Assembly: GCF_000308815.1 (NCBI RefSeq)
Contig: NZ_BAFX01000075.1
Location: forward strand, 1-64,000
DNA length: 64,000 bases
Source of the DNA: Nocardia concava NBRC 100430
GTDB taxonomy: Bacteria; Actinomycetota; Actinomycetes; Mycobacteriales; Mycobacteriaceae
Direction of reading: 5' to 3'
How positions within the stretch are numbered: the first letter of the stretch is position 1; the number at the start of each line of letters is the position of its first letter. The notes beneath the pieces were generated by a model. It saw nothing but the letters and a program-made list of their open reading frames with translations, had not been told where the DNA came from and made no database searches. This document shows positions 56,632-64,000 of this stretch, piece by piece. The translations under genes were made by a program, and so were the position numbers.

Positions 56632-57723
56632 GTGAATTCGGTGCCGCCGGTACCGGTTCCGGGTGGTCGACACAATCCGGATGGAGGAGTGGCCTTGGTG
56701 GAAGCGGCGTTCGATGTGTTGGGTCTCGTGGGTCATCGCTATCGGACGGACGACTACTACGAGGTCGGGAGGGAGAAGATCCGCGAGTACGCGCGCGCCG
56801 TGCAGGACTTCCATCCCGCGCACTGGAGCGAGGACGCGGCCCGCGAGTTCGGCTACACCGGCCTGATCGCGCCGACCACCTTCATCTCCACCGCCGCCAT
56901 GCTGGCCAACCGCAGGCTGCTGGAAACCGTGCTGACCGGCTACGACGTGGTCGTGCAGACCGATCAGGTCTTCGAGATGTACAAGCCGATCGTGACCGGC
57001 GACCGATTGGTCAGCGATGTCGAACTGACCACGGTCCGGCGCATCGCGGGCAAGGATCTGCTCACCATCACCAACACCTTCACCGATCAGACCGGCGACA
57101 TCGTGCAGATCATGCACACCACGGTCGTCGGGCTCACCAGTGAAGACGTCAATGCCGATATCAGCGCCACGATCGAACGCGTCATGATGAGCGGCCTCGA
57201 TACGTCCCGAACCACGGACGCCGACCCGGACGGGCCTTCGGAACCGAATTCGGGAACCGCTCCGCGTCTTTCGACGATTTCACGGACCCGGGTGCCGCGC
57301 AGCGCCTTCCGCTTCGAGGATCTCAGCGTCGGCGCCGAGCTCCCCGTCCGATCCGTCCGCCTGACCCGCGGCGACCTGGTGAACTACGCCGGGGTCTCCG
57401 GCGACGCCAACCCCATCCACTGGCACGATGAGGTCGCCGCCCTTGCCGGTCTCCCGGACGTGATCGCCCACGGCATGCTCACCATGGGCCTGGGCGCCGG
57501 CTTCGTCACCGAATGGCTAGGCGACCCAGGCGCATTGACCCGCTACAGCGTCCGGCTGTCGAACTACACGATCATCGAATCGGGTGCCCCCGGCGCGGTG
57601 GAGTTCACCGGCCGCATCAAGTCCCTTGACTTCGACGCCCGCACCGCCGTAGTCGTCATCGTCGCGAAATCGGCCGGCCGCAAGGTCTTCGGCCTGGCCA
57701 CCGCCGAAGTCCGCCTGCCCTGA
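56632..57723 (+). CDS. Fused (3R)-hydroxyacyl-ACP dehydratase HadA-HadB
   Basis: A 363-residue fusion. Residues about 22-175 are HadA-like (GLVGHRYRTDDYYEVGREKIREYARAVQDFHPAHWSEDAAREFGYTGLIAPTTF). Residues about 215-363 are HadB-like MaoC hot-dog with the catalytic His/Asp in SGDANPIHWHDEVAAL and VIAHGMLTMGLG. A Pro/Ser-rich linker joins them. In Mycobacterium these are separate subunits of the FAS-II dehydratase for mycolic acids. The start could be internal (GTG 56689). It supports a mycolate-producing host. Confidence 0.9.
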   Translation: MNSVPPVPVPGGRHNPDGGVALVEAAFDVLGLVGHRYRTDDYYEVGREKIREYARAVQDFHPAHWSEDAAREFGYTGLIAPTTFISTAAMLANRRLLETVLTGYDVVVQTDQVFEMYKPIVTGDRLVSDVELTTVRRIAGKDLLTITNTFTDQTGDIVQIMHTTVVGLTSEDVNADISATIERVMMSGLDTSRTTDADPDGPSEPNSGTAPRLSTISRTRVPRSAFRFEDLSVGAELPVRSVRLTRGDLVNYAGVSGDANPIHWHDEVAALAGLPDVIAHGMLTMGLGAGFVTEWLGDPGALTRYSVRLSNYTIIESGAPGAVEFTGRIKSLDFDARTAVVVIVAKSAGRKVFGLATAEVRLP

Positions 57724-57727
57724 CGTC

Positions 57728-57761
57728 ACGAATCCGGCCCCTTCCCCGGGGCCGGATTCGT
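57728..57761. terminator. Bidirectional intrinsic terminator
   Basis: A 14-bp perfect stem, ACGAATCCGGCCCC and its complement, encloses a TTCCCC loop. It lies 5 bp after the HadAB stop and 19 bp from the end of the convergent monooxygenase gene. T-rich tail is short (CGTTGT). Confidence 0.85.
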
Positions 57762-57779
57762 CGTTGTCCGTCCTGACGG

Positions 57780-59036
57780 CTACGTCGTCGAGACGTGCGA
57801 TGCGCCTTTGGCGGCAGGACCCTCCGAAACGCTCGTCGAATCCGCGGCGGATCCGTACCGAGGCAGGGACTCGGTGGCCTTGGGGGACATGATGCGTTCC
57901 ATGCCGGCCATCGATTCGAGCAGCGGCAGCCGGGTGATGGTGTTGCGCACCACCATGCCCAGCCGGGACTTCGGCACCATCAGTCGCAGGTTGGGGCCGA
58001 CCTGTTGTTTGCGGTCGATCAGGGGCCGGTGGCCCTGTTCGTAGCGCTGGAAGGCGATGCGGTGATCGCCCGCGGCCGCGGCCAGTTCACCGGCCAGGCG
58101 ATAGGCGCCGATCAAGGCGATTTCGGCGCCCGCGCCCGAGACCGGGGAGGCGCAATAGGCGGCGTCGCCGACCAGCGCGATCCGGCCCGTGGACCAGGAA
58201 TCCATCCGGACCTGGCCGAGAGCATCGATGTAGGCGTCCGGGTCGGCGATCACGCTGGCCAGCAATTCGGGTACGTGCCAGGCCTTTTCGCCGCCGAACT
58301 CCTCCGACAGCAGCGCGCGGGCCGCCTGCTGGTCGCGCAGGTCTACCTCACGCTGCGGGCTGCGGAAGATGAGGTACGCCTTGGCCTGCGGGTGGTTGCC
58401 CGAGCGGTAGACGCCCGACATCCGGCCGGGGGTGTTGTGCACCGTGACCCACCGGTCGGGGCCCAGCGCCGCGTCGGCATTCCCGAAGGCGAAGTAGTGG
58501 TCCATGAAGCGCACGTAATCCGATTCCGGGCCGAAGGCCAGCCGCCGGACCGCGGAGTGCAGACCGTCCGCGCCGATCACCAGATCGAAGCGCCGTGACG
58601 AGCCCTTCGCGAAGGTGACGGTGACACCGTCGTCATCCTGATCGAGGGCCTGGATGGAGTCGTCGAAGAGGTATTCGACAGTGTCCGTGGTGATCTCGTG
58701 CAGAATCCGCACCAGGTCGCCGCGCATGATCTCCACTTCGGCGCTCTCGTTCTTCTCCTTGATGCCTCCGATATCGATGCGGGCAATCTCGTCGCCGTCG
58801 GCACGCACGAACCGCATACCGGCCACATCGGCGGCGAGCGCCCGCGCCCGGTCCATGATGCCCATGCGCTCGGCCACCTCGATCGCCTGATCGCGAATGT
58901 CCACGCCCTGGCCGCCGGTCCGCAGCCCGGGCGCCCGCTCCACGATGGTTGGCTGGAAGCCATGGTGGGCAAGCCAATACGCCAGCGTCTGCCCCGCGAT
59001 ACCGGCGCCGGAAATCAGGATCTTCTGGTTCAACAT
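57780..59036 (-). CDS. FAD-dependent aromatic/PHBH-type monooxygenase
   Basis: A 418-residue group A flavoprotein: ILISGAGIAGQTLAYWLAHHGF (GxGxxG), ERAPGLRTGGQGVDIRD, DLVIGADGLHSAVRRL (DG motif) and RIALVGDAAYCASPVSGAGAEIALIGAYRLAGEL (GD motif). Related to tetracycline-modifying TetX-like and PHBH enzymes. It is divergent from a TetR gene with twin operators between, a classical ligand-inducible pair; the ligand may be an aromatic compound or drug. ATG 59036. Confidence 0.9.
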   Translation of the reverse strand: MLNQKILISGAGIAGQTLAYWLAHHGFQPTIVERAPGLRTGGQGVDIRDQAIEVAERMGIMDRARALAADVAGMRFVRADGDEIARIDIGGIKEKNESAEVEIMRGDLVRILHEITTDTVEYLFDDSIQALDQDDDGVTVTFAKGSSRRFDLVIGADGLHSAVRRLAFGPESDYVRFMDHYFAFGNADAALGPDRWVTVHNTPGRMSGVYRSGNHPQAKAYLIFRSPQREVDLRDQQAARALLSEEFGGEKAWHVPELLASVIADPDAYIDALGQVRMDSWSTGRIALVGDAAYCASPVSGAGAEIALIGAYRLAGELAAAAGDHRIAFQRYEQGHRPLIDRKQQVGPNLRLMVPKSRLGMVVRNTITRLPLLESMAGMERIMSPKATESLPRYGSAADSTSVSEGPAAKGASHVSTT

Positions 59037-59060
59037 GACGAACTCCCTATCTCAAAAATG

Positions 59061-59108
59061 CTGACCGTTGGTCAGTGATTCGAAGATAAGTCACTGACCA
59101 ACGGTCAG
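59061..59108. promoter_or_regulatory. Paired TetR operators
   Basis: CTGACC-GTT-GGTCAG (59061-59075) and CTGACC-AAC-GGTCAG (59094-59108) are nested in one large 18-bp inverted repeat (59061-59078 with 59091-59108). Both promoters of the divergent FAD monooxygenase and TetR genes must lie here. Confidence 0.88.
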
Positions 59109-59130
59109 TCAAGGGGTAGGATCGGATCTC

Positions 59131-59874
59131 ATGACCGACGACTCGCGTGCCCGAATCCTGCGGACCGCGCTCACCCTGTTCGCCGAGCGCGGGTTCCATG
59201 ACGTCTCGGTGCGGGAGATCGCCGAGCGGGTGGGGCTGACCAAAACCGCTGTGCTCTATCACTTCCCGAGCAAGAGCGACATTGTCGTGGCGCTGGTCGA
59301 GCCGTTGCTGGTCGAGACCGAGGCGCTGCTGGAGTCGATCCGGCCGATGACGGATGTGGACGCGCGGCGCTGGGCGGTGGTGGAGGGGCTGCTCGATACG
59401 TGGCTGCGGCATACCCGATTGCTGCGGATGCACATGCAGGATCAGGCGCTATCGGCCGACGACGGGACCTATGCGCGACTGCGTGACATCGCGCTGTCGG
59501 CACAGGAGCTGATCGCCGGACCGGACGCCGACCTTGCCGCGCGGGTGCGTGCCGCGCAGGTGTATGCCGCGCTCAGTGATCCGGTGGTGATCTTCGCGGA
59601 CCAGCCCGAGGGCGAGGTGCGAGCCGCGATTCTCGAGGGCGCGCAACGACTCCTGGGCTCGCGACCTCGACGCGGCGGGACACGGGCCGAGGTCGCGAAG
59701 GAGACTGCGCATCGTCGGCCCGGCCGCGGCCGTCCGGGGGCGATGACCTCGGCAATGGTGGAATCCGCTCGTCGCATGCGCGACACCGGTGACTTCACCG
59801 TCGATGAGATCGCGTCCGAGCTGGGCGTATCCCGGGCGACCGTCTACCGGCATCTCACGATGGCCGACGATTAG
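59131..59874 (+). CDS. TetR regulator with additional C-terminal resolvase-type HTH
   Basis: The 247-residue product has a TetR HTH at about 5-55 (RARILRTALTLFAERGFHDVSVREIAERVGLTKTAVLYHFPSKSDI) and ligand domain to about 185. Then comes a basic linker (RPRRGGTRAEVAKETAHRRPGRGRPGAMTS), ending in a Hin/resolvase-type HTH (MVESARRMRDTGDFTVDEIASELGVSRATVYRHLT, about 210-243). TetR proteins normally end without a second DNA-binding domain. The ligand and second site are unknown; a 29-bp palindrome begins at its stop codon. Confidence 0.87.
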   Translation: MTDDSRARILRTALTLFAERGFHDVSVREIAERVGLTKTAVLYHFPSKSDIVVALVEPLLVETEALLESIRPMTDVDARRWAVVEGLLDTWLRHTRLLRMHMQDQALSADDGTYARLRDIALSAQELIAGPDADLAARVRAAQVYAALSDPVVIFADQPEGEVRAAILEGAQRLLGSRPRRGGTRAEVAKETAHRRPGRGRPGAMTSAMVESARRMRDTGDFTVDEIASELGVSRATVYRHLTMADD

Positions 59875-59902
59875 TCTCATAAATACGAGATATTTATGAG
59901 AC
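59874..59902. repeat. 29-bp AT-rich palindrome at the end of the TetR gene
   Basis: GTCTCATAAATA-N5-TATTTATGAGAC (59874-59902): perfect 12-bp arms with a 5-nt centre. Its last-codon G is shared with the stop of the regulator. The AT content stands out in this GC-rich genome. It could be a convergent terminator for this gene and the glycosyltransferase, or a DNA site for the resolvase-type HTH. Confidence 0.6.
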
Positions 59903-59919
59903 GGCTTCGCTCGAGTCGG

Positions 59920-61929
59920 TCAGCGCGGTTCGGCGGTCAGGTCGTAAACGGCCAGGTCACCGAATTTCTGGGTGGCGGTGTAGTGGGCGGTCACCCAGTC
60001 GAGGATTTCCTTGTTGCCCGCGGGACGCCAAATGCCCTGCTGGGGAGTCGATTGTGCGGGAGCCGACGGGTCGACGCGCCACGAGTCGGGGAGTTTCACC
60101 TCGGGGACCAGGTAGTAGGTGATCTCGTGGTCACGGACCATGTCCTGGAATTGCGGCAGGGTCGGGACCGGGTCGGCGGAGGTGAAGCCGCCGATGGCCA
60201 GGACCGGTGTGCGGCTGGCCAGTTCGAGACCGGCGGCGGGAGAGGACCGGTCGACGGCTGCGGACCAGCGGGTATGGGTGCTCTGCAGGAGAGCGACCAG
60301 GTTCGGGTCGGCCTCGCCGCCGGAGAGCATCGCCAGCTGGCGGCGGAACGGATCGGCTGGTCCGGCCTTCTTCGGGCGCGGCGGGCCGACGACCGGACTG
60401 CCGCCGGTGTGGGACTGCGGCAGGGTCGCGGCGGCATAGGCGGTCGAACCGGCCAGGCCCGCAATGACACCGACCACGAGCAGCACGGTCGTCGCGCGGG
60501 CCCGGAGACGATTCCAGCGCGCGGCAGGCGGCAACGCCAGGGCGATGAGTCCGAGCGCCGCGATCACGACGACGGCCAGGATCGTCCAGCGCAGCCACGG
60601 CTGCCACCCGGAATTGCGTTGCAGCAGCACGAAACCCCACACGCCCGCCGCCAGGATCAGCGCCGCGCCGCCGACCCGGCCGAACGCCTCGCCCCGACGC
60701 CGCCACAGCTCGTGCACGCCGAGCGCGAAGCAACCGGCGATCGCCGGTGCGATGGCCAGCGTGTAGTAGGCGTGCATGCCCGCCTTCATCGCCGCGAACA
60801 GCACCCCGTCGATGACCAGCCACAGGCCGAACACCAGTGTCGCGCCACGCATCAGATCGGTGCGCGGCCGCCGTCCGCGCGACACCAGCACCAGCACGAA
60901 CGCCAGCAGCGCTGCGGGCAGCAGCCACGAGATCTCGAATCCGATCTCCCCGGTGAACAATCGGTCCGGGCCACTGCCGAATCCGCCGGGACCGAATCCG
61001 CCCTGCTTCAGCGCCTCCGGAATCTGGTAGCCCTCGGGCATCTCGAAGGGGTTTCTGCCGCTGCCGCCCGCATGGTTCTTGCCCAGGTAGCGGGCGAAAC
61101 CGTTGTAGCCCAGCACCAGATCCATGAAGGTGTTGTCCTTGGATCCGGCCAGGTACGGCCGTGAGTCGGCGGGCCACAGGATGGTCAGCACCACGAACCA
61201 GCCGGAGGACACGATCAGCGCCGCGAGCGCCGCCAGCGAATGCAGCAGCCGCGTACGCAGCGTCGTCGGCGCGACGATCAGATACGCGAGCCCGAGCGCG
61301 GGCAGCACCATCAGCCCCTCGAGCATCTTGGCCAGAAACGCGAATCCCAATGCGACACCGGCCAGCACGATCCACCTCAGGCTCGCCTTGGGCAGCGCCC
61401 GCACCGTGCAATAGGCCGCCGCCGTCATGAGCAGCACCATCACCGCGTCCGGATTGTTGAACCGGAACATCAACGCCACCACGGGAGTCACCGCGAGCAC
61501 CAGCCCCGCCAGCAACCCCGCCCCACGACTGAGCGTCACCCGCGTGACCGCCCCATACATCAGCGCGACCGCGCCCACCGCCATAATTGCCTGCGGTGCA
61601 AGCATGCTCGCACCGCTGAATCCGAAGAGCTGCCCCGACAGCCCCATCACCCACTGCGAAACCGGCGGCTTGTCGACGGTGATGAAGTTGCCCGGATCCA
61701 GCGACCCGAACAGCAGCGCCTTCCAATCCTGCGAGCCCGACCAGACCGCCGCCGCGTAGAAGCTGTTCCCCATCCCGTTGACGGTGATGTTCCACAGATA
61801 CGCGACACCGGTGCCGATCAGCAGCAGTGCCAACGCCACCCGCTCCCAGCAGCGGGCCGGTGCGAGGTCAACAGATGTCTCTGTCGCGGGGGCGGTCGGT
61901 TCGGACGGGGCCAACTCGGCAGTGGTCAC
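59920..61929 (-). CDS. GT39-type membrane glycosyltransferase (ArnT/PMT-like)
   Basis: A 669-residue polytopic membrane protein: about 12 helices and the lumenal motif IDKPP variant ITVDKPPVSQWVMGLSG, plus FRFNNPDAVMVLLM, KMLEGLMVLPAL, typical of polyprenyl-phosphate-sugar transferases (GT-C, family 39). The C-terminal soluble part (from about 480) has LATLPQSHTGG and GGEADPNLVALLQSTHTRW. It transfers sugars from decaprenyl-phosphate donors to lipids or proteins outside the membrane. GTG 61929 is assigned with caution; an upstream TTG/ATG would add 24 residues. Confidence 0.85.
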   Translation of the reverse strand: MTTAELAPSEPTAPATETSVDLAPARCWERVALALLLIGTGVAYLWNITVNGMGNSFYAAAVWSGSQDWKALLFGSLDPGNFITVDKPPVSQWVMGLSGQLFGFSGASMLAPQAIMAVGAVALMYGAVTRVTLSRGAGLLAGLVLAVTPVVALMFRFNNPDAVMVLLMTAAAYCTVRALPKASLRWIVLAGVALGFAFLAKMLEGLMVLPALGLAYLIVAPTTLRTRLLHSLAALAALIVSSGWFVVLTILWPADSRPYLAGSKDNTFMDLVLGYNGFARYLGKNHAGGSGRNPFEMPEGYQIPEALKQGGFGPGGFGSGPDRLFTGEIGFEISWLLPAALLAFVLVLVSRGRRPRTDLMRGATLVFGLWLVIDGVLFAAMKAGMHAYYTLAIAPAIAGCFALGVHELWRRRGEAFGRVGGAALILAAGVWGFVLLQRNSGWQPWLRWTILAVVVIAALGLIALALPPAARWNRLRARATTVLLVVGVIAGLAGSTAYAAATLPQSHTGGSPVVGPPRPKKAGPADPFRRQLAMLSGGEADPNLVALLQSTHTRWSAAVDRSSPAAGLELASRTPVLAIGGFTSADPVPTLPQFQDMVRDHEITYYLVPEVKLPDSWRVDPSAPAQSTPQQGIWRPAGNKEILDWVTAHYTATQKFGDLAVYDLTAEPR

Positions 61930-62021
61930 GGTCACCGCGAGAGTCTGTCCGACCAGGCGGTGAGGAGTCTGGCTCCTCGCTGGGAGAATCCTGTGAAGCA
62001 AGATCTCTTTATGCTGGTCGA

Positions 62022-63251
62022 ATGACCGCAGGTATGACAGCGCTGGTGCGGATCGACCCGGACCTCGACGCGGTGACCACCCTCGGACCCGAATCCGATC
62101 CGGCCGACGCGGGTCTCACGCGCGGCGATATCGACGCGATCTGGCAGTCGGTGCAGGACTGGTATCGGATGGGCACGACCCCGGCCATCCAGGTGTGCGT
62201 GCGACATCGGGGACACATCGTGCTGAACCGGGCCATCGGATACGGGTGGGGCAATGCGCCCAAGGATGCACCCGATGCCGAGAAGCGCCTGGTGACACCC
62301 GATTCACCGTTCTGCGGATTCTCCACGGCCAAGGGTGTTGCCGCGGCGTTGATGTTCATGCTCATCGAGCAGGGCGCGTTCGCGCTCGACGATCCCGTGT
62401 GCGCATACGTCCCGGAGTTCTCGAGTCACGGCAAGGACCGGATCACGATCGGCGATGTGCTGTCGCATTCCGCGGGTGTCCCGTTCATCACCGCGCCCTA
62501 TCGCGGGGCGGACATGGTTCTCGATGAGGAGCTCGCCGTGCGCGGCCTGGCCGATCTGGTCCCCAGCTGGAAGCCCGGCCGCTTCCGCGTCTACCACGCC
62601 ATGACCGGCGGACTCATCCAGCGGCTGCTGGTCCGGCGCGCCACCGGCAAGTCGATGCGCGACCATCTCCGCGAACAGGTGCTCGATCCACTCGGCTTCC
62701 GCTGGAACAACTTCGGCGTCCGACCCGAAGACGTCGACCTGGTGGTCCCCAGCGTCAGGGTCGGCCCCGGGCCCAACAAGATCTGGCGGCACCTCGCCGG
62801 TCGGGCTCTCGGCGGCGGCCTGTCCGGCCCAACCGACGAAGCCGCCGCCCGCGCCTTCCTCACCGCCGAACTCCCCTCCGGCAACCTCGTCACCACCGCC
62901 ACCGAACTGTCCCGCTTCTACGAGATCCTCACCCGCGGCGGCGAACTCGACGGCATCCGCATCATGAACCCCGAAACCCTGGCCGCGGCAACGCGCCCCG
63001 CCCCCTGGCTCCCCGGCGTAGCGGGCCGAGTCTCCGTAGCGGGCTACGAACTCGGCGCCCGCCGCTCCAAATTCGGCCGCCACACCGAATCCCATTTCGG
63101 CCGCAGCGGCCTCACCACCCAATACGCCTGGTCCGACCCCGCCCGCTCCCTCTCCGCCGCCATCCTCACCAACGGCAAAGCCCAAGCCGACCTCCCCCGC
63201 CCAACCCAACTGGTCACCCAGATCTCCGCGACGATGCACCCCACTCGCTGA
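62022..63251 (+). CDS. Serine hydrolase, beta-lactamase/esterase family (class C-like)
   Basis: The 409-residue product has the SxxK nucleophile in CGFSTAKGVAAALMFMLIEQGAF (about 105), Tyr in RVYHAMTGGLIQRLL as YxN-like, and a C-terminal HFGRSGLTTQYAW with HxG-like. This is the beta-lactamase/EstB-type esterase fold. No signal peptide, so an intracellular esterase or peptidase is more likely than an antibiotic-resistance enzyme. TATGCT (62010-62015) ends 6 bp before ATG 62022, suggesting a leaderless mRNA. Confidence 0.87.
   Translation: MTAGMTALVRIDPDLDAVTTLGPESDPADAGLTRGDIDAIWQSVQDWYRMGTTPAIQVCVRHRGHIVLNRAIGYGWGNAPKDAPDAEKRLVTPDSPFCGFSTAKGVAAALMFMLIEQGAFALDDPVCAYVPEFSSHGKDRITIGDVLSHSAGVPFITAPYRGADMVLDEELAVRGLADLVPSWKPGRFRVYHAMTGGLIQRLLVRRATGKSMRDHLREQVLDPLGFRWNNFGVRPEDVDLVVPSVRVGPGPNKIWRHLAGRALGGGLSGPTDEAAARAFLTAELPSGNLVTTATELSRFYEILTRGGELDGIRIMNPETLAAATRPAPWLPGVAGRVSVAGYELGARRSKFGRHTESHFGRSGLTTQYAWSDPARSLSAAILTNGKAQADLPRPTQLVTQISATMHPTR
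63206..63235. repeat. 30-bp direct repeat, copy 1
   Basis: CCAACTGGTC-(A/G)-CCCAGATCTCC-(G/A)-CGACG-(A/G)-T in the last codons of the serine hydrolase gene. Copy 2 is at 63956-63985. The in-frame reading is QLV(T/A)QIS(A/T)T in both, so copy 2 looks like the end of a related gene or a displaced gene end. Confidence 0.8.
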
Positions 63252-63291
63252 GGCCACCCCGAACCGGTAGTTCCAAAGGTAGTCTCGTACT

Positions 63292-63594
63292 GTGGCGATC
63301 GAGTGGTATTGGGCACTGGCGCAGATGTTGGCCAAGACCGGCGTGAACATCGATGACGTATTCGACCTGGTCAACGCCTGGCAGACCGGCAAGCGGCGAG
63401 TTCGGCTGGAACTAGCCCACTCGCCGTCGACAGGGCTGCGCACGCTCGTCATCTGGGGCCGAACCGATACCGGCGACGCCTTGGCCGTGTTCGCTCGCCA
63501 TACCGGGCGCGACATCTATATCTTCGACGCGACCCGTCTCACCGACGAGCAAACCGCGGAGTTCGAAAGTTGGGAGGCGACCCACAATGACTGA
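63292..63594 (+). CDS. BrnT-like putative toxin
   Basis: A 100-residue protein (IEWYWALAQMLAKTGVNIDDVFDLVNAWQTGKRRVRLELAHSPSTGLRTLVIWGRTDTGDALAVFARHTGRDIYIFDATRLTDEQTAEFESWE). The order (IEW start, V-x2-DDVFDLV, then VWGRT, IYIFDATRLTDEQ) is similar to BrnT-type RelE-fold ribonuclease toxins. It overlaps the RHH gene by 8 nt. TAGTCT at 63280-63285 suggests a leaderless start at GTG 63292. Toxicity not known. Confidence 0.6.
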   Translation: MAIEWYWALAQMLAKTGVNIDDVFDLVNAWQTGKRRVRLELAHSPSTGLRTLVIWGRTDTGDALAVFARHTGRDIYIFDATRLTDEQTAEFESWEATHND

Positions 63595-63931
63595 CAATTT
63601 TGACGACATGAGCCCCGCCGAGGTTGCCGCGATCAAGGACAGCCTTGTGTACAGCGGTGAAACGGTCACCGAGGCCGATCTGGGGATGGCCATCGGGCCC
63701 GACGCCGAGCAGGTAGTTGTTCCGAGGTCCATCAAGATGCCCTACGACCTCGATCTCGCGTGCAAGGCGAGGGCGTCGGCGTTGGGACTATCTCAATCGG
63801 CCTACATTCGGTCGCTGATCGAACGCGACATCGCTACCGCAGGCACGGGGGAGCCGCGGCCCGCGTGGGTGCGCGAAATCCTCGCTGTCATCGCCCATCA
63901 CGAGAACGACGACCACCGTAAAGCGTCCTGA
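63587..63931 (+). CDS. Ribbon-helix-helix antitoxin-like protein
   Basis: A 114-residue protein with a C-terminal RHH: VPRSIKMPYDLDLACKARASALGLSQSAYIRSLIERDIATAG. An N-terminal acidic tail (TDNFDDMSPAEVAAIKDSLVYSGETVTEADLG) could neutralise the toxin. The 8-nt overlap with the toxin-like gene and order toxin-antitoxin match BrnTA. RHH proteins autoregulate such operons by DNA binding. Confidence 0.7.
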   Translation: MTDNFDDMSPAEVAAIKDSLVYSGETVTEADLGMAIGPDAEQVVVPRSIKMPYDLDLACKARASALGLSQSAYIRSLIERDIATAGTGEPRPAWVREILAVIAHHENDDHRKAS

Positions 63932-64000
63932 CCTCGATCCGCCGGTTTCGGCTCGCCAACTGGTCGCCCAGATCTCCACGACGGTTCGGCGCGCTGCTGG
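63932..64000. other. Gene-end remnant with direct repeat copy 2
   Basis: The final 69 bp contain repeat copy 2 (63956-63985), which reads ARQLVAQISTTVRRA and resembles the end of the upstream serine hydrolase (PTQLVTQISATMHPTR). It suggests the TA pair lies between two copies of a gene end. The window stops here. Confidence 0.55.

Noticed and set aside
59061..59108. Terminal inverted repeats of a small transposon
   Set aside because: The 18-bp repeats enclose only 12 bp and each contains its own dyad between divergent monooxygenase and TetR genes, which is the operator pattern.
1..64000. CRISPR arrays, tRNA or rRNA genes
   Set aside because: No regularly spaced repeats, cloverleaf or rRNA-like sequence was noticed on either strand.

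Overview
The window is GC-rich actinobacterial chromosome, most likely Nocardia or a close mycolic-acid-producing relative. This is inferred from a fused HadAB-type dehydratase, a ChoD cholesterol oxidase, F420/deazaflavin-type oxidoreductases, a four-gene conservon, a DUF2599 lipoprotein and many apparently leaderless genes. No rRNA, tRNA or CRISPR array was seen. Most of it is ordinary chromosomal accessory and housekeeping content, with one TnpB element, one tyrosine recombinase and one small toxin-antitoxin-like pair.

Layout. 1-5.5 kb: methyltransferase (cut by the edge), PPOX protein, AraC regulator, two short-chain dehydrogenases, a CPBP membrane protease and a TipA-like MerR regulator with a clear autoregulatory operator. 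5.5-9.7 kb: a leftward operon of MgtC, a fused double permease and an ABC ATPase, headed by a well-preserved M-box magnesium riboswitch and a short leader ORF. 9.8-11.7 kb: a decayed LLM-class oxidoreductase next to a TnpB/omega-RNA element. 11.8-20.3 kb: MFS transporter/ArsR pair with two operators, TetR regulator, small secreted protein, winged-helix/membrane-protein pair with two operators, a Na+/H+ antiporter fused to a UBP zinc finger, and unknown membrane proteins. 20.3-25.6 kb: a tightly overlapping four-gene operon with three different PLP enzymes, a rhodanese domain and an HMA metal-binding domain; its product is unknown to me. 25.7-29.6 kb: DUF2599 lipoprotein, HAD-like protein with an altered nucleophile, choD and its divergent MerR regulator. 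29.6-31.6 kb: heat-shock locus A (MerR/HspR-like regulator, Hsp20, small acidic protein, cold-shock-domain protein). 31.7-39.5 kb: two paralogous secreted GH1 enzymes around a truncated haemoglobin, a methyltransferase-like protein, a proline/histidine-rich HTH protein, a sigma-like/XRE pair, an aquaporin and an aldo/keto reductase. 39.8-42.8 kb: conservon (histidine-kinase-like, roadblock, DUF742, GTPase). 43.5-44.4 kb: heat-shock locus B, a second copy of the regulatory architecture of locus A. 44.4-57.8 kb: DinB-like protein, small proteins, patatin, papain-like lipoprotein, integrase, epoxide hydrolase, deazaflavin oxidoreductase, class II amidotransferase, HugZ-like protein, DNA polymerase IV with an SOS box, and HadAB. 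57.8-64 kb: FAD monooxygenase and its TetR regulator (carrying a second, resolvase-like HTH), a GT39-type glycosyltransferase, a serine hydrolase and a BrnT/RHH-like pair flanked by a short direct repeat.

The strongest leads for something new are: (i) the M-box-controlled mgtC-ABC operon, which suggests a magnesium-responsive ABC system without a binding protein; (ii) heat-shock loci A and B, which share a CIRCE element with identical arms, a paralogous MerR regulator, the same operator/-10 spacing and a 41-nt RNA hairpin with identical arms; and (iii) the PLP/rhodanese/HMA operon.
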